Source: Odontocerum albicorne (taxonomy: Eukaryota; Arthropoda; Insecta; Trichoptera; Odontoceridae). Taken from it: a stretch of 64,000 nucleotides of DNA. Of this stretch, positions 1 through 11,057 are shown one piece after another. Both the position numbers and the translations under genes were made by a program. How positions within the stretch are numbered: the first letter of the stretch is position 1; each line of letters starts with the position of its first letter. The notes under the pieces were generated by a model. The model saw only the letters and a list, made by a program, of their open reading frames with translations, was not told the DNA's origin and made no database searches. The stretch covers positions 2,109,909 to 2,173,908 of the forward strand of contig OX463866.1 in the NCBI GenBank assembly GCA_949825065.1. The letters are read 5' to 3'.

Positions 1-295
1 CGTGAATAGCGTCGCTTCCTCATCCATAGCCTTTTTTTTAGAATGAATATACCTACGTCACACACTGGCACACGTTTGATTGTATTGGTGAATTTATTCC
101 CGATTTTCACAAAATATCTCCGATGTGGCCGATAAGTGCTAATTATTATTATATTAATATTATATTTTTCATTCAATGCGTAAATGTATTACGGAGGAAT
201 ACCTAAAATCTGAACCCAGTATTTATTATATTTATAGAGATATTAAAGTGTTTAGAAGCAATGTGTACTAGTTACACGTCACAGGGAAGGAAGGG
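1..295. mobile_element. piggyBac-like non-autonomous element, truncated/diverged copy
   Basis: The block from about 80 to 295 matches one end of the family seen complete at 2447..3068, 28247..28875 and 41224..41854. Shared features are the short AT-rich core with the run of TAATAT, the 'ggaggaatacctaaaatct' segment and the terminal 'acagggaaggaagggTTAA'. It ends against TTAA at 296-299. The distal end is not in the window or has decayed. It is the most diverged of the four copies. No coding capacity is seen. Confidence 0.6.
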
Positions 296-299
296 TTAA

Positions 300-885
300 G
301 TTTAAAATATAAGGATGTCTACTATACCGACTGACAGATTTTAGTTCTTTAATTTGTCAATAGATGCATCACAAATAGGAAAGTTGGTCTTGTTAGCACC
401 CTATATCTTGATGTAGCTTAAAATTTATACTAAGAAGACATTTACAATTGACGTTTTGTTTTAATATCAGCGATTATTTAAATTTTATCAAATTAAGTTA
501 TATTTAGACTTTATAACTTAATTTTTTTTCTTTTTCATTTGATGTAATTGGGTTAAATCTGTATCAAATGTAAAATAAAATGGAAAATCTGCAATGGTCG
601 TAGCTTACAAAGATACGGAAATATTGGTCTATACTTTAAACACTCGTCGTCATTGCTGGTCCCCATAGTCGAGGATCCCCCTTGCGATTCCAACGTCAAT
701 TTCAATAAATTTTTACATTAAAAAGTCGTATTTATTAATTAATGTATATAATAGTTTCCATCTTATCGTTTCATTTTCTCAAAATAATTTAACGAGTTTA
801 TTCTCTTAATTAATTTACATTATTACAAAGATTCCGGTTTTTTTTAGTGGGTTAATGCAAGAGTATATATTTTTTAGTATATATG
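300..885. other. AT-rich intergenic sequence
   Basis: No open frame, RNA gene or repeat with a recognisable end is seen. The sequence is AT-rich with homopolymer T runs. Confidence 0.5.
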
Positions 886-888
886 TTT

Positions 889-1490
889 TTTTAATCCACT
901 TTGCACGGATTTCTCCTGTTACACAAAGAGGGTCTGCTTCTAGCGTTAGCTTATTCGTTAGGAATAGTATCAGCCAGCATTCTTCTCATACTGCTAGACG
1001 GTGCCGAGACTATATCCACAGTGTCATTCAGTTGGTTCAATATCTCTATACCACGCGTGGCTGAGTGTTTAGCCATGATATTCGTCCTGTAAGTTGGTAT
1101 GTAGAACAGAGGGTGATTCCTTGCACGGATTTCTCCTGTTACACAAAGAGGGTCTGCTTCTAGAGTTAGCTTATTCGTTAGGAAGAATATCAGCCAGGAT
1201 TCTTCTAATACTGCTAGGCGGTGCCGAGGACTATATCCACAGTGTCATTCAGTTGGTTCAATATCTCTATACCACGCGTGACTGAGTGTTTAGCCATGAT
1301 ATTCCTTCTGTAAGTTGGTATGTAGAACAGAGGGTGATTCCTTGCACGGATTTCTCCTATTACACAAAGAGGGTCTGCTTCTAGCGTTAGCTTATTCGTT
1401 AGGAAGAATATCAGCCAGGATTCTTCTCATACTGCTAGGCGGTGCCGAGACTATATCCACAGTGTTATTCAGTTCAATTCAGTTGGAAAG
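889..1490 (-). mobile_element. LINE 3' end present as three tandem ~220-bp units
   Basis: Units start at 901, 1121 and 1342 with 'ttgcacggatttctcctg'. On the minus strand each unit carries the last ~50 codons of a non-LTR reverse transcriptase ORF plus its 3' tail. The same end closes the longer LINE copy at 32434..33350 (C-terminus ...RRILADILPNE). The array begins next to a T-run (poly-A on the minus strand), the usual 3' boundary of a LINE. The plus-strand open frames here are shadows. The third unit is cut short. Confidence 0.7.
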
Positions 1491-1607
1491 CAAAGTTTGT
1501 TTTTTTTAAATGAATGAGCCGTTGCACACCAGCAAACTTATCGGCCACACTGCTATACTGGATCTAATGGCACACCTGAAGTGAGATGATCGAAGCACAC
1601 TAGCATG

Positions 1608-1769
1608 TTTTTTTTTTAATAGATATGACCAAAGTCATAGGTATCCTTATACCTCTGAATAATAAGCTGAAAAAATATCTGCATCATTCGAGGGGAGTAG
1701 CACAGTGCAGGGTTCGAACCAGCGACCTCACGGAAGCACAGTGCGTTACAACTCAGCCATGCACCTCAC
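1608..1769 (-). mobile_element. tRNA-derived SINE
   Basis: Read on the minus strand, the block opens with an A-box-like TGGCTGAGTTG (complement at about 1748-1758) and a B-box GGTTCGAACCC (complement at about 1710-1720), spaced as in tRNA-derived RNA polymerase III promoters. It ends at a T-run on the plus strand (poly-A tail). It does not fold as an intact tRNA, so it is called a SINE head and not a tRNA gene. Confidence 0.65.
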
Positions 1770-1784
1770 ACTTTTAACTCTAAA

Positions 1785-2345
1785 ATTCATCCGGTGAAAA
1801 TCCTGATTACCTCCATAGCACTCTATGGAGTTGGAAACATGGATGTTAACGCCGAATACTTCGCATCTCATGAATTGTAAGACGCACCAATGTGACCATC
1901 CTCCAGGATCTGCAGGTCAAGGAAAGGCTACCAGAAAGAGAATACAGGCGTACATCGAACAAATCTCTAGAAGAGATGTAGACAGTTTAGAGAAGCTGGT
2001 AGTGACCGGAATGTGCTTGGTATGTGCATATTGGCAGGGCATGTGCAGAGAATGCCGTCATCACGGGTACCTAAGAGGATCCTTGAGGGACATCCGGGCG
2101 GGAGAAGAAAGGTCGGCAGACCTAGGCTGCGATGGGAGGATGAGGAGGTGAAAAAGGACGCGGCCCATCTGCTACAAGTGACATATTGGAGGGCCGCGGC
2201 GGGAGACAGGAGGAGTTGGAGGCGAAGATTGATGGAGGCCAGGCCCGATATGAGCTGTAGAGACATCAAAGAAGAAGGTAGTAACCGGAAGTGCTGGCAA
2301 GAGGACGGTCTCCAGCAAGATAGACAGACCGAATCAAAGAGATGA
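1785..2345 (+). pseudogene. LINE reverse transcriptase C-terminal fragment
   Basis: The translated stretch 'GHVQRMPSSRVPKRILEGHP' followed by GRPRLRW and W-R-A-A-x-D-R-x-x-W-R-x-x-L-x-E-A is the conserved tail found in insect LINE (craniofacial-development-protein-2-like) reverse transcriptase ORFs. The upstream half (1785-2010) lies in other frames, so frameshifts are present. No RT catalytic core is seen. It is a 5'-truncated, dead copy. Confidence 0.75.
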
Positions 2346-2446
2346 CTTCGAGTGCCACGCTTACCATAGCTCAAGACCGGGAAGAGTGGAGATAAAATAT
2401 CCACTCAATTCCAGATCATCGAGGAACAACGACGGTCAGCCTTTAA

Positions 2447-3068
2447 CCTTTCCTTCCCTGTGTTGGGTATCTTCTACACGTTGCTTCTAATAACCATCAA
2501 TATCTCTATAAATATAATAAATACAAGGTTAAGATTTTAGGTATTCCTCCATAATATATTTACGCATTGATTTAAAAACTAATATTAATAATAATCAGAA
2601 TTTATCGACTACATCGAGGTGTTTTGTAAAGATCGAAAACAAATTCGCATTTAAAACGCTGCGAGTGCCTCGTCTTGACGATAGGTGAATAGTATGCGGG
2701 AAGCGCGACACTATATTCGCATCTCACTCTTGCATACTCCACTGAATTGCGTGGAGCTGAATTGTCTCAACGTCGTAAGCATAAGCGTAAGCGCCGGGGT
2801 ATGCGACTGATGTTCCGCGCCATTAGTAGCTTCTAGGCTTGCAAATAGGTTAGACGTACGCCCGTTACGTGAGCATTGCCAGATGGTTCTTTAATGTTTT
2901 CAGCAAATAAATCTCAATTATTATAATTTTTAACTTCAATTATAATTAATTAAGGGGATTATCTATGAATGTTCTTATTTTTCCGATTTAAAATCGCAAA
3001 TTTTTTATCGCGTACTCACTACCCAACGCCGGAACACGCGTTTCATTTTTATCACCGTAAGGGAAGGG
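2447..3068. mobile_element. piggyBac-like non-autonomous element (622 bp)
   Basis: It is flanked by TTAA on both sides (2443-2446 and 3069-3072). It starts CCTTTCCTTCCC and ends with the complement of a CCCTTCCCTTAC start. TTAA targets with CCC/CCT-type ends are characteristic of the piggyBac superfamily. The inside has no transposase frame. It is one of three full-length copies in this window. The small plus-strand frame at 2969-3202 is within and beyond the element and shows no protein signature. Confidence 0.75.
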
Positions 3069-3072
3069 TTAA

Positions 3073-3655
3073 CAACACGATGGAGACGAAGAAGATCGAT
3101 ACAATAAAAAAAAGAAATCTCGTAAAATTTCACCCACAATTCAATAAACGAAACATGGTATTGATTTTTTTTTTAAAAATATTTTTTATACATTCATTTT
3201 AATCAAATTAAATAAATTTTGGAACTATAACCAGTTTTACACCTATATACAAATTATAAATTGTACAATATTTATTTATTCATATAAAAATTCAGAAGAT
3301 ATAATTTATTACAAGAATTATACAAATAATACACTTTTTTTTTTTATTAATAATAAAATAAATATATTAAACAACACACAGCTTATTTTGGTAAAAGGAA
3401 TCACAAAGATTTTAAAATAATATCAGGTCAAACTAGATTACGTTTTGTTATAAACTAAAAAAAAAAAATTACAGACAATCCACAGACTACGTGTCGTAAC
3501 TCAAAAGCAATGACATTTTTAACGATCATTAATTCAAAGAGGCTCTTGCGGTTTTTTGTATCGGTGGTGTAAGGTCTTTCGGAGTATTATACCGTGTGGT
3601 TTGACTTCTGATGGTGACGAAAACGTTGTTTTAATTTTTAGATTTGATGTTTATT
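3073..3655. other. AT-rich spacer
   Basis: A/T homopolymer runs only. No supported gene or transposon end. Confidence 0.5.
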
Positions 3656-3659
3656 TTTT

Positions 3660-4080
3660 ATCCACTTTGCACGGATTTCTCCTGTTACACAAAGAGGGTC
3701 TGCTTCTAGCGTTAGCTTATTCGTTAGGAAGAATATCAGCCAGGATTCTTCTCATACTGCTAGGCGGTGCCGAGACTATATCCACAGTGTCATTCAGTTG
3801 GTTCAATATCTCTATACCACGCGTGACTGAGTGTTTAGCCATGATATTCCTTCTGTAAGTTGGTATGTAGAACAGAGGGTGATTCCTTGCACGGATTTCT
3901 CCTGTTACACAAAGAGGGTCTGCTTCTAGCGTTAGCTTATTCGTTAGGAAGAATATCAGCCAGGATTCTTCTCATACTGCTAGGCGGTGTCGAGACTATA
4001 TCCACAGTGTCATGCAGTTGGTTCAATATCTCTATACCACGCGTGACTGGGTGTTTAGCCATGATATTCGTCCTGTAAGG
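3660..4080 (-). mobile_element. LINE 3' end, two tandem ~220-bp units
   Basis: Same family as 889..1490. Units start with 'ttgcacggat' at 3667 and 3887 (220-bp spacing). On the minus strand they encode the RT C-terminus (RNxM-AxHxVTRGIEILNQL ... ILADILPNE). The plus-strand reading frames are shadows. Confidence 0.7.
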
Positions 4081-4084
4081 CCGC

Positions 4085-4655
4085 CGGATACCGTTTGGCT
4101 TATAACAGTCTAAACAGCGAGGTGGATTCACAACGGAAGACTTGTTTGATGCATAAAAGCTTGCTTAAATCAAGAAGAGTACATCGATTAAACCTGTTCG
4201 ATGCAAACATATCTTTTAAACTTGGCCCTGAGGAATATCCACCCCACATACTAGGCTCAAATCAAGAAAACCCTTCTGGGCCAGAGCACAGACCTTAGAT
4301 AGCAATGAGTTCACGGTCGGACAGGCCTGGACAGAGGAATGGGGAAATGGGGACACAAGAAAATAAATACCTAATTGCAGAACCATCTAAGAGGGTCGCC
4401 GGCTTTGAGCTGGACCGCAAAGAGTGTGGAGACACTGAACCGTGTTAGAACAGACTGCAGCAAAGTGCAGCCGAGTGCCACAGACGGGGCTACATCGATG
4501 ACCCCAGTCGTGACTGCGGCTCAGACCCTACACCACATTATAAGAAAATGCCCTAAACATGGGTTCCACGAAGCGATGGAGGATATTCAACAAATTGACA
4601 ACCGAAGCCAAAAAATGGCTGAGGGATCTAAATTTGATTTTATAAAGCGCCTGAC
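4085..4655 (+). pseudogene. LINE C-terminal fragment (zinc-knuckle-like tail)
   Basis: Across frames one reads [17 protein letters not shown], then [10 protein letters not shown], then C-x-C-G-S followed by L-x-H-I-I-x-x-C-P. This is the pattern of LINE ORF2 tails of the Jockey/R1/I type (W-x-x-LNRLRTGHG ... CDCG ... HI-x-x-CP). Several frameshifts are needed. The (TA)n microsatellite begins right after it. Confidence 0.6.
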
Positions 4656-4663
4656 TGCCATAC

Positions 4664-5158
<495 letters not shown>

Positions 5159-5239
5159 CCAAAGAAGAAAAAGTGCGTGGCTCGCACAAAGGTTGAAATT
5201 GTTCACATTTTTATTGTAGTCGCTTCAATTTGAAATACT

Positions 5240-5600
5240 CGGCAAACCAAAGAGTTATCACGTTCGATTAATTGAAGCGACAAAATAGATCTACAAATAT
5301 CCAAACATTATTAACAAAGACGATAGATTCCACCTCAATCAGCATGGTATCCTATATTCAAATGGGACAAACAAAAAAACGGTTTTTATACTATAGAAGA
5401 CTCGCGTTTCCTCTCCCGTAATGGGATGGACCCATGCGCTCACATTACGGTTGAGTCTCTGCTATATGCTAAGCAGTATCCGCTTATGGTGAAGTTGATT
5501 ACAACAAACAAGTCCTGAAGAAGAAAACTGTAACGTTTTCGAAACATCGGCATCATAAACCAATCCACGTGGTACTATACTCTGGAAACCTTATACTACC
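5240..5600 (+). other. Dispersed retroelement-like fragment with hammerhead-like motif
   Basis: No reading frame. The segment contains CTGAAGA (5515-5521), a perfect 6-bp hairpin GAAAAC/GTTTTC (5523-5540) and GAAA (5541-5544), the arrangement seen at the ends of many Penelope-like and related elements. The boundaries are approximate and the family is inferred. Confidence 0.3.
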
Positions 5601-5879
5601 AATCATCAATTTATTTACCCTCCGCTACAATCCTCGTATCATTGGGTTTCTGTCGCAAACTGGAAAAAGTGTAAAATTTCGTAAAATGAGACGTTTCAGT
5701 AATTAATTTATTTATTGACGAAATAAACGATACTAAAGTGTCCTTCACATATCACAGTAACAAATATAAAACAAGATATAACGTACGTATCAACAACTTC
5801 CGAAAGTAACAGATACATATAGCTTTCGAAATACGATGAACAATTACACAATACAACACGGAAAGTGAAAATAATAATT

Positions 5880-6283
5880 TATGAGGGCTGTTAAAAAAGT
5901 AACGAGAGACGGCGATTCGAACAAAAAAGGATCAGAATAATAGGCAAGAAATAAAAATCCTGGATAACGATGATGCATCAACTCAGTTTACGAATTTTTG
6001 GCTAAAACCAACATTGCCGTGTCGCCGACTTTTATCTGTTTCCGTAGACGCAGAGGACATTGAAAAGACAATGTTTTACGACCATAGAGGATAAGGCAAA
6101 ATCGCTGTGTGAGCTAAAGGCTATCCTGAAAAGTACATTATACAAATGTTTTACGGATTGGAAAAAAAATTAACAAAAGTGTATTTTATCTTATGGGGAC
6201 TACTTTAAAGGGGACAATGTTAATATTAATTAAATACTTTTTGATAAAAAATTTAATTCTCGTTTTTTTTATCAAACCTCATA
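5880..6283 (+). mobile_element. Internally deleted mariner element
   Basis: The left end TATGAGGGCTGTTAAAAAAG and the right end (complement TATGAGGTTTGATAAAAAAA) form imperfect TIRs. Near the right end the plus strand reads K-C-I-L-S-x-G-D-Y-F-K-G-D, the conserved mariner transposase C-terminus. A full mariner is ~1.3 kb, so about 900 bp are missing. Dead copy. Confidence 0.65.
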
Positions 6284-6437
6284 TATAAAAATTATATAAT
6301 AAAAATAAAAAAACCAATAGTTTTGTAAAGTGAAACAGGCCTGTTATAATAATTTAAGTTTACCGTGTAGAATTTTTTGACATTTAAGTATTTAATCATT
6401 CCGTTTACTTGTATTAACATTTTTCTGGCGACATTTA

Positions 6438-6632
6438 AGATGTGTATCGATTACGCGCGGCAAACCATCGAAAATTGGGTCGCGCAGCAGCCGCTCTTAA
6501 TGGATACTGGGTTGCCGTGCGAGCCAAATCGAATGTCCAATTTGACTCACGCGGCAACTCATTATCCATTAAGCGCGGCTGCTGCACGAACCAATGTACG
6601 ATGGTCTGCCGCGCGTAATCGATACACGGCTT
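6438..6632. repeat. GC-rich foldback (inverted repeat) element
   Basis: Two arms of about 90 bp (from 6438, and ending 6632) are reverse complements at an estimated 85%, with a very short centre near 6535. The outer ends are GTGTATCGATTACGCGCGGC and its complement. Because it is palindromic, both strands show related open frames; neither resembles a protein. Confidence 0.75.
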
Positions 6633-6743
6633 TAGAAAGGTGCTAATGTTTCGATATCTTTCAAATACACCCATACCTCGCTTTACCTGGCAAAAAGGAC
6701 TTTTCCGATAAGCAAGTTTTGTGTTTTTTACAATATAGGGTGT

Positions 6744-6995
6744 CAAAAATAATGTATACACACTTTTACACCGTGCCGTTTACTTGAACTTACTGCAGGA
6801 ATTTGCCGTACCACACATTCGTGAGGAGTTAAGGGACGAGGACTGTTATTTCCAGCAGGATGGTGCAGCTTCCCACTACCATCGTGATTTGCCAAACAGA
6901 TTGATTGATTGGACATAGAGGAACAGTACCCTGCGATAAGTGATACAAACAGTTTGTAGAGCGTCGTCGTCTGTCGCACGATGCGCTAACAGTAT
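6744..6995 (+). pseudogene. Tc1/mariner-type transposase fragment
   Basis: In one plus-strand frame the sequence reads LLQEFAVPHIREELRDEDC then Y-F-Q-Q-D-G-A-A-S-H-Y, matching the second catalytic Asp block (QQDGAxxH) of the IS630/Tc1-mariner group. The preceding 'gggtgtcaaaaataatgta' looks like a TIR start. Only the central catalytic block remains, with a stop soon after. Confidence 0.55.
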
Positions 6996-7096
6996 ATTTA
7001 TTGCGCTGCAAGTCATTTTACTTCTCTTGTGACGTCTGCCGTAGTTATTTTACTTTCCAGATGTATCCGTTTGGACAGTTACAGGCCTTTTTCACT

Positions 7097-7445
7097 AAGG
7101 CCGTTGCCACACCAAAGTGCTTCGCTAGATTTTACGTGACTCACATACTAGGTGACTTCATGCTTGGTCACACTAAAGTGCTATGTACAAATTAATTTGA
7201 CAGTCGGGAGCGGTTGAGTCAACAAACGATGCCACTCTCAAAACTAAACAATTTCATTACAACTTACCTTATCTTTATTTACTTTCTGTGCAACTTCATT
7301 CCAAAGTGATTCGTGTTTTGACTCAACCACTCCCAAATGTCAAATGAATTTGTGCAAAGCACTTTGGTGTGGCCATGTATAAAATCACCTAGTCTATTAG
7401 TCACGTTTCACCTAGCGAAGCACTTTGGTGTGGCCACGGCCTAAG
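7097..7445. mobile_element. TIR element of the GGCCACACCAAAGTG family, copy A
   Basis: It starts AAGGCCGTTGCCACACCAAAG and ends with the near-complement TTTGGTGTGGCCACGGCCT. Internal segments (LTYLIFI strand shadow, 'tttattacttcctgcgcaacttcattcc'-type sequence) are shared with copies at 11058..12047 and 59466..59980. No transposase. Superfamily not determined. Confidence 0.6.
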
Positions 7446-7533
7446 TGATCATAATAAGTTAAGAAGATCGGTCTTCCAGTGTAGTTCGCATTGAATGAGG
7501 ACTTATTTTGTCCCTCATAACGACGTGGCTGAC

Positions 7534-9035
7534 GGTGGCAGGGTTCTACCGAGAAGGTTTAACAATGTACAAGGTATGATTATTAAATAAAAACATGTTT
7601 ATATGAATTTAAGGACGTAGCGAGGGTCAGAAAAGTGTATAGATTGAATATAGACGAACATAAACCATATCTTCACGTTGGCAGGGTTCTACCGAGAAGG
7701 TTTAACAACGCACAAGGTATGGTTATTAAATAAATATAATATGTTTATATGAATTTAAGGACGTAATGAGGGTCAACCACTAAAGAACACCAAGGAGTTT
7801 GTCTACCTCGGGAGCAAATAACATGGGACGGTCGGTCCAAGAGCGAGGTCGACAGCCGTATACATCAGGCTAGACTTGCATTTAATAAAAGGTCGAAAAT
7901 AATAGAATCAAATAATATAGACCTAAAACTGAGAATACTCCTCATCAAGACCTATGTATGGAGTATCTTGATGTACGGCTGCGAGACATGGTGCCTATCC
8001 GAAAGAGATAGACGAAGACTAGAGGCTTTTGAGATGTGGTCCTATAGAAGACTATTAGGAATTTCCTGGAGAGACCGCATCACAAATGAAGAGGTTCTCC
8101 AACGAATCGAAGGAGGAAGGCACCTGCTCAGGATCCTGTCCGAAAGGCGTGCAAGATGGATCGGTCATATAATACGACAAGAGGGCCTCTTGCATGCCAT
8201 AATGGAGGGTATGACCGAGGGGACAAACTCTAGGGGACGCCCGCGCCGAGAGTACCTGGAGGACCTGTTGGTGGACGTGCGCTGCTCAACATATACAGAT
8301 TTAAAAAGAGCCGCACAGGACAGGGGGGAATGGAGGAGAAGAGTTGAAATTGCTGCAAACCAGTCTTAGGACTGCAACCACAGAGAGAGAATGAGGGTCA
8401 GAAAGGTGTATAGATTGAATATAGACGAACATAAACCATATCTTCACGTTGGCAGAGTTCAACCGAGAAGGTTTAACAATGCACAATGTATGGTTATTAA
8501 ATAAATATAACATGTTTATATGAATTTAAGGACGTAATGAGGTCAGAAAGGTGTATAGATTGAATACAGACGAACATAAACAATATCTTCACGTTGGCAG
8601 AGTTCAACCGAGAAGGTTTAACAACGTACAAGGTATGATTATTAAATAAATATAACATGTTTATATGAATTTAAGGACATAGCGAGGGTCAGAAAGGTGT
8701 ATAGATTGAATATAGACGAACATAAACCATATCTTCACGTTGGCAGAGTTCAACCAAGAAGCTTTAACAACGCACAAGGTATGGTTATTAAATAAATATA
8801 ACATGTTTATATGAATTTAAGGACATAGCGAGGGTCAGAAAGGTGTATAGATTGAATATAGACGAACATAAACCATATCTTCACGTTGGCAGAGTTCAAC
8901 CAAGAAGCTTTAACAATGCACAATGTATGGTTATTAAATAAATATAACATGTTTATATGAATTTAAGGACGTAATGAGGGTCAGAAAGGTGTATAGATTG
9001 AATACAGACAAACGTATACAATATCTTCACGTAGA
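7534..9035. repeat. ~146-bp satellite array, split by a LINE fragment
   Basis: Monomers recur at about 7623, 7768, 8391, 8537, 8682, 8827 and 8974 (spacing 145-147 bp). Each carries 'gtatagattgaatatagacg', 'atcttcacgttggcag' and 'ttatatgaatttaaggac'. The LINE piece at about 7775-8385 interrupts the array. The monomer is about the length of nucleosomal DNA. Confidence 0.85.
7775..8385 (+). pseudogene. LINE reverse transcriptase C-terminal fragment
   Basis: The frame reads LMYGCETWCLSERDRRRLEA, then E-M-W-S-Y-R-R-L-L-G-I-S-W-R-D and GRPRREYLEDL, the conserved thumb/C-terminal tail of LINE RTs (Y-G-C/S-E-T-W, R-R-L-x-x-F-E-M-W). It ends at a TAG after IAANQS. It is 5'-truncated, with no YADD catalytic core. 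An almost identical copy lies at 11404..11884, suggesting recent activity. Confidence 0.8.
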
Positions 9036-9544
9036 AATATATTTCGAAACATTTTTTTTTTTAAGTTCACTTTGAGAGAAAAATAAATAATCTATTCTAC
9101 ATTAACAAGCTTAAATAAAATTCTTAAAAAATAAAACGAAAAAAAAATCAGGGAATATCTTTTTTTTTTTAAGTAATGTCAACATTTTGTTTTTGTCAAT
9201 TTGACAACATTTAAAATCGTAATTATTTAATAATGAAAAAATAAATAAATGGATACATACACGTACGATATATAAATTTTCTTTCAACGACATATATATA
9301 TATATGTATAAATATGTATATTTGTAACGTTACGCCTAAAAAATTTTGTTATATTATTATTATAAATTTATTATGTCAATTTAGTTAGTACGTAATTTAA
9401 TAATTTTGTTTTGTCTGTGGCCAAATTTTATCCGTCCCGATTGGTTTTTTTTTTTTAACGATGATCTATGCCATTACTTGACACTGGCGTATACTCTTTC
9501 ATATATAGGAGTTCACGGCCATTATTCAGAGAGAGAGAGAGAGA

Positions 9545-11055
9545 TATTATCTATTCAATTGAATTTATTTATGGTGATTACTCATCGATAGAACTTTTTT
9601 ATATTGATCATTCTTTTTTTTTGTGTTGGCGATTATATCTATTCAATTCAATTTATTTATCGTGATTATCTACGTGGGTCGTCCAGAAAGTAAAGAACGT
9701 TTTGGCATAACTAAATAAAAACGAAAGATATCAACACAAAACTTTATTTACAAAGTCACAGTACCTTACTCTATTTTTCAATGTAGTCGCCATAGCTGTC
9801 AAGGCACTTATTGTAACGTGGAACCAATTTTTCAATTCCGACGTTATACTCTTCTACCGCCAAAGATTTGAGCCAGGATGTCACTTCTTGTTTGAGGTCT
9901 TCATCGTTTGCAAACTGTTTTCCACACAAAAATTCCTTTAGTCTCGGGAATAAGTGAAAGTCACTCGGTTGCCAAGTCAGGGCTGTAAGGAGGATGTCCA
10001 AAAATTTTCCACTTAAGACGTTGAAGTTCTCGCTGTGTTCATGCTGATGCATGAGGCCGCGCATTGTCACGAATCAAAACCACCTTTCCTGACAACATTC
10101 CATGTCTCTTGTCTTAGATGGCGCGTCTAAGTCGCTGAAGAGTTTCACAATATGCCTCCGAGTTTATTGTGTCCTCTTGGCATAAACTCCACGTGGATCA
10201 AACCCTTTCGGTCCCAAAAAACTGTTGCCATCACTTTTCTGATGTTGAGATTCGGTTTTTCTTTTCCGAGCAAACATTTTTTTGTAGCCAAGGTGCTCTG
10301 TCACTATTTCATGTAGGAGCGATAGTGAAATTTGTGGGAAAGATTCATGTACTGCGCTTAAAGTCGCCTATAAATTTCGATAGGCCGAACATTTTGTGCA
10401 TTCAGAAAACGAATGACACTACGCACTTCACATTTGGCGTGATTTTCGATGGGCGCAGCCATTTCGAAAGGTTACAAAACAAAGACGCACAACTGTTCAG
10501 CAAACAAAACTCGGCTCACACTGAAGCGAGGGAAGGAGCTCACTGGCTCGCATACAATCGGGGTGGTAGGAGATCGGCGCAGGGCGTGGTGCGCAATCAT
10601 TTTTACTTTCTGGACGTTCCTAGTATTCAATTAAATTTATTCATTGTGATTATCTATTCAATTAAATTTATTCATTGTGATTATCTATTCAATTAAATTT
10701 ATTCATTGTGATTATCTATTCAATTAAATTTATTCATTGTGATTATCTATTCAATTAAATTTATTCATTGCGATTGAATTTTTATAAAGTGATTCCCTCT
10801 TCAATTAAATTTATCGTGATGAAAAATCTCTTCAGTTGATTTTCTTCTTAAAGGTTATCTATTCAATTGAATTTATCATGGTGGTATATCTCTTTAAATG
10901 AATTTATCATAGTCATTATCTATTTTTTAATTGATTCTCCATAATGTAATTCAATCAAATTTTTCATCCTGATTATTTATTCCATTGAATTTAACATAGA
11001 GATTATCTATTCAATTCAATGTTTTCATAGTAATTATATTTTCAAATGAATTTCT
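9545..11055. repeat. 31-bp AT-rich minisatellite, interrupted by a mariner
   Basis: The unit 'attcaattaaatttattcat' + 'tgtgattatct' (31 bp) is clean at about 10623-10770 and increasingly degenerate up to 11055 and before 9672. Traces reappear at 12050-12130 after the next insertion. The mariner at 9672..10621 sits inside the array. Confidence 0.75.
9672..10621 (-). mobile_element. Decayed mariner element
   Basis: The ends GGTCGTCCAGAAAGTAAAGA (left) and the complement near 10603-10621 form TIRs. The minus-strand frame 10070..9771 reads WQPSDFHLFPRLKEFLCGKQ and then K-C-L-D-S-Y-G-D-Y-I-E-K. This contains the third catalytic Asp region (SDFxLF) and the C-terminus of mariner transposase. The N-terminal two thirds are scrambled by stops and deletions, and the element is shorter than 1.3 kb. 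Confidence 0.75.
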
Positions 11056-11057
11056 CA

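Noticed and set aside
901..4078. Plus-strand frames starting HGFLLLHKEGLLLALAYSLG
   Set aside because: Antisense shadows of the LINE RT C-terminus, which is on the minus strand with its poly-A end.
6435..6761. Overlapping genes on both strands of the 6.4-kb GC-rich patch
   Set aside because: The region is an inverted repeat, so related frames on both strands are expected; no family signature.
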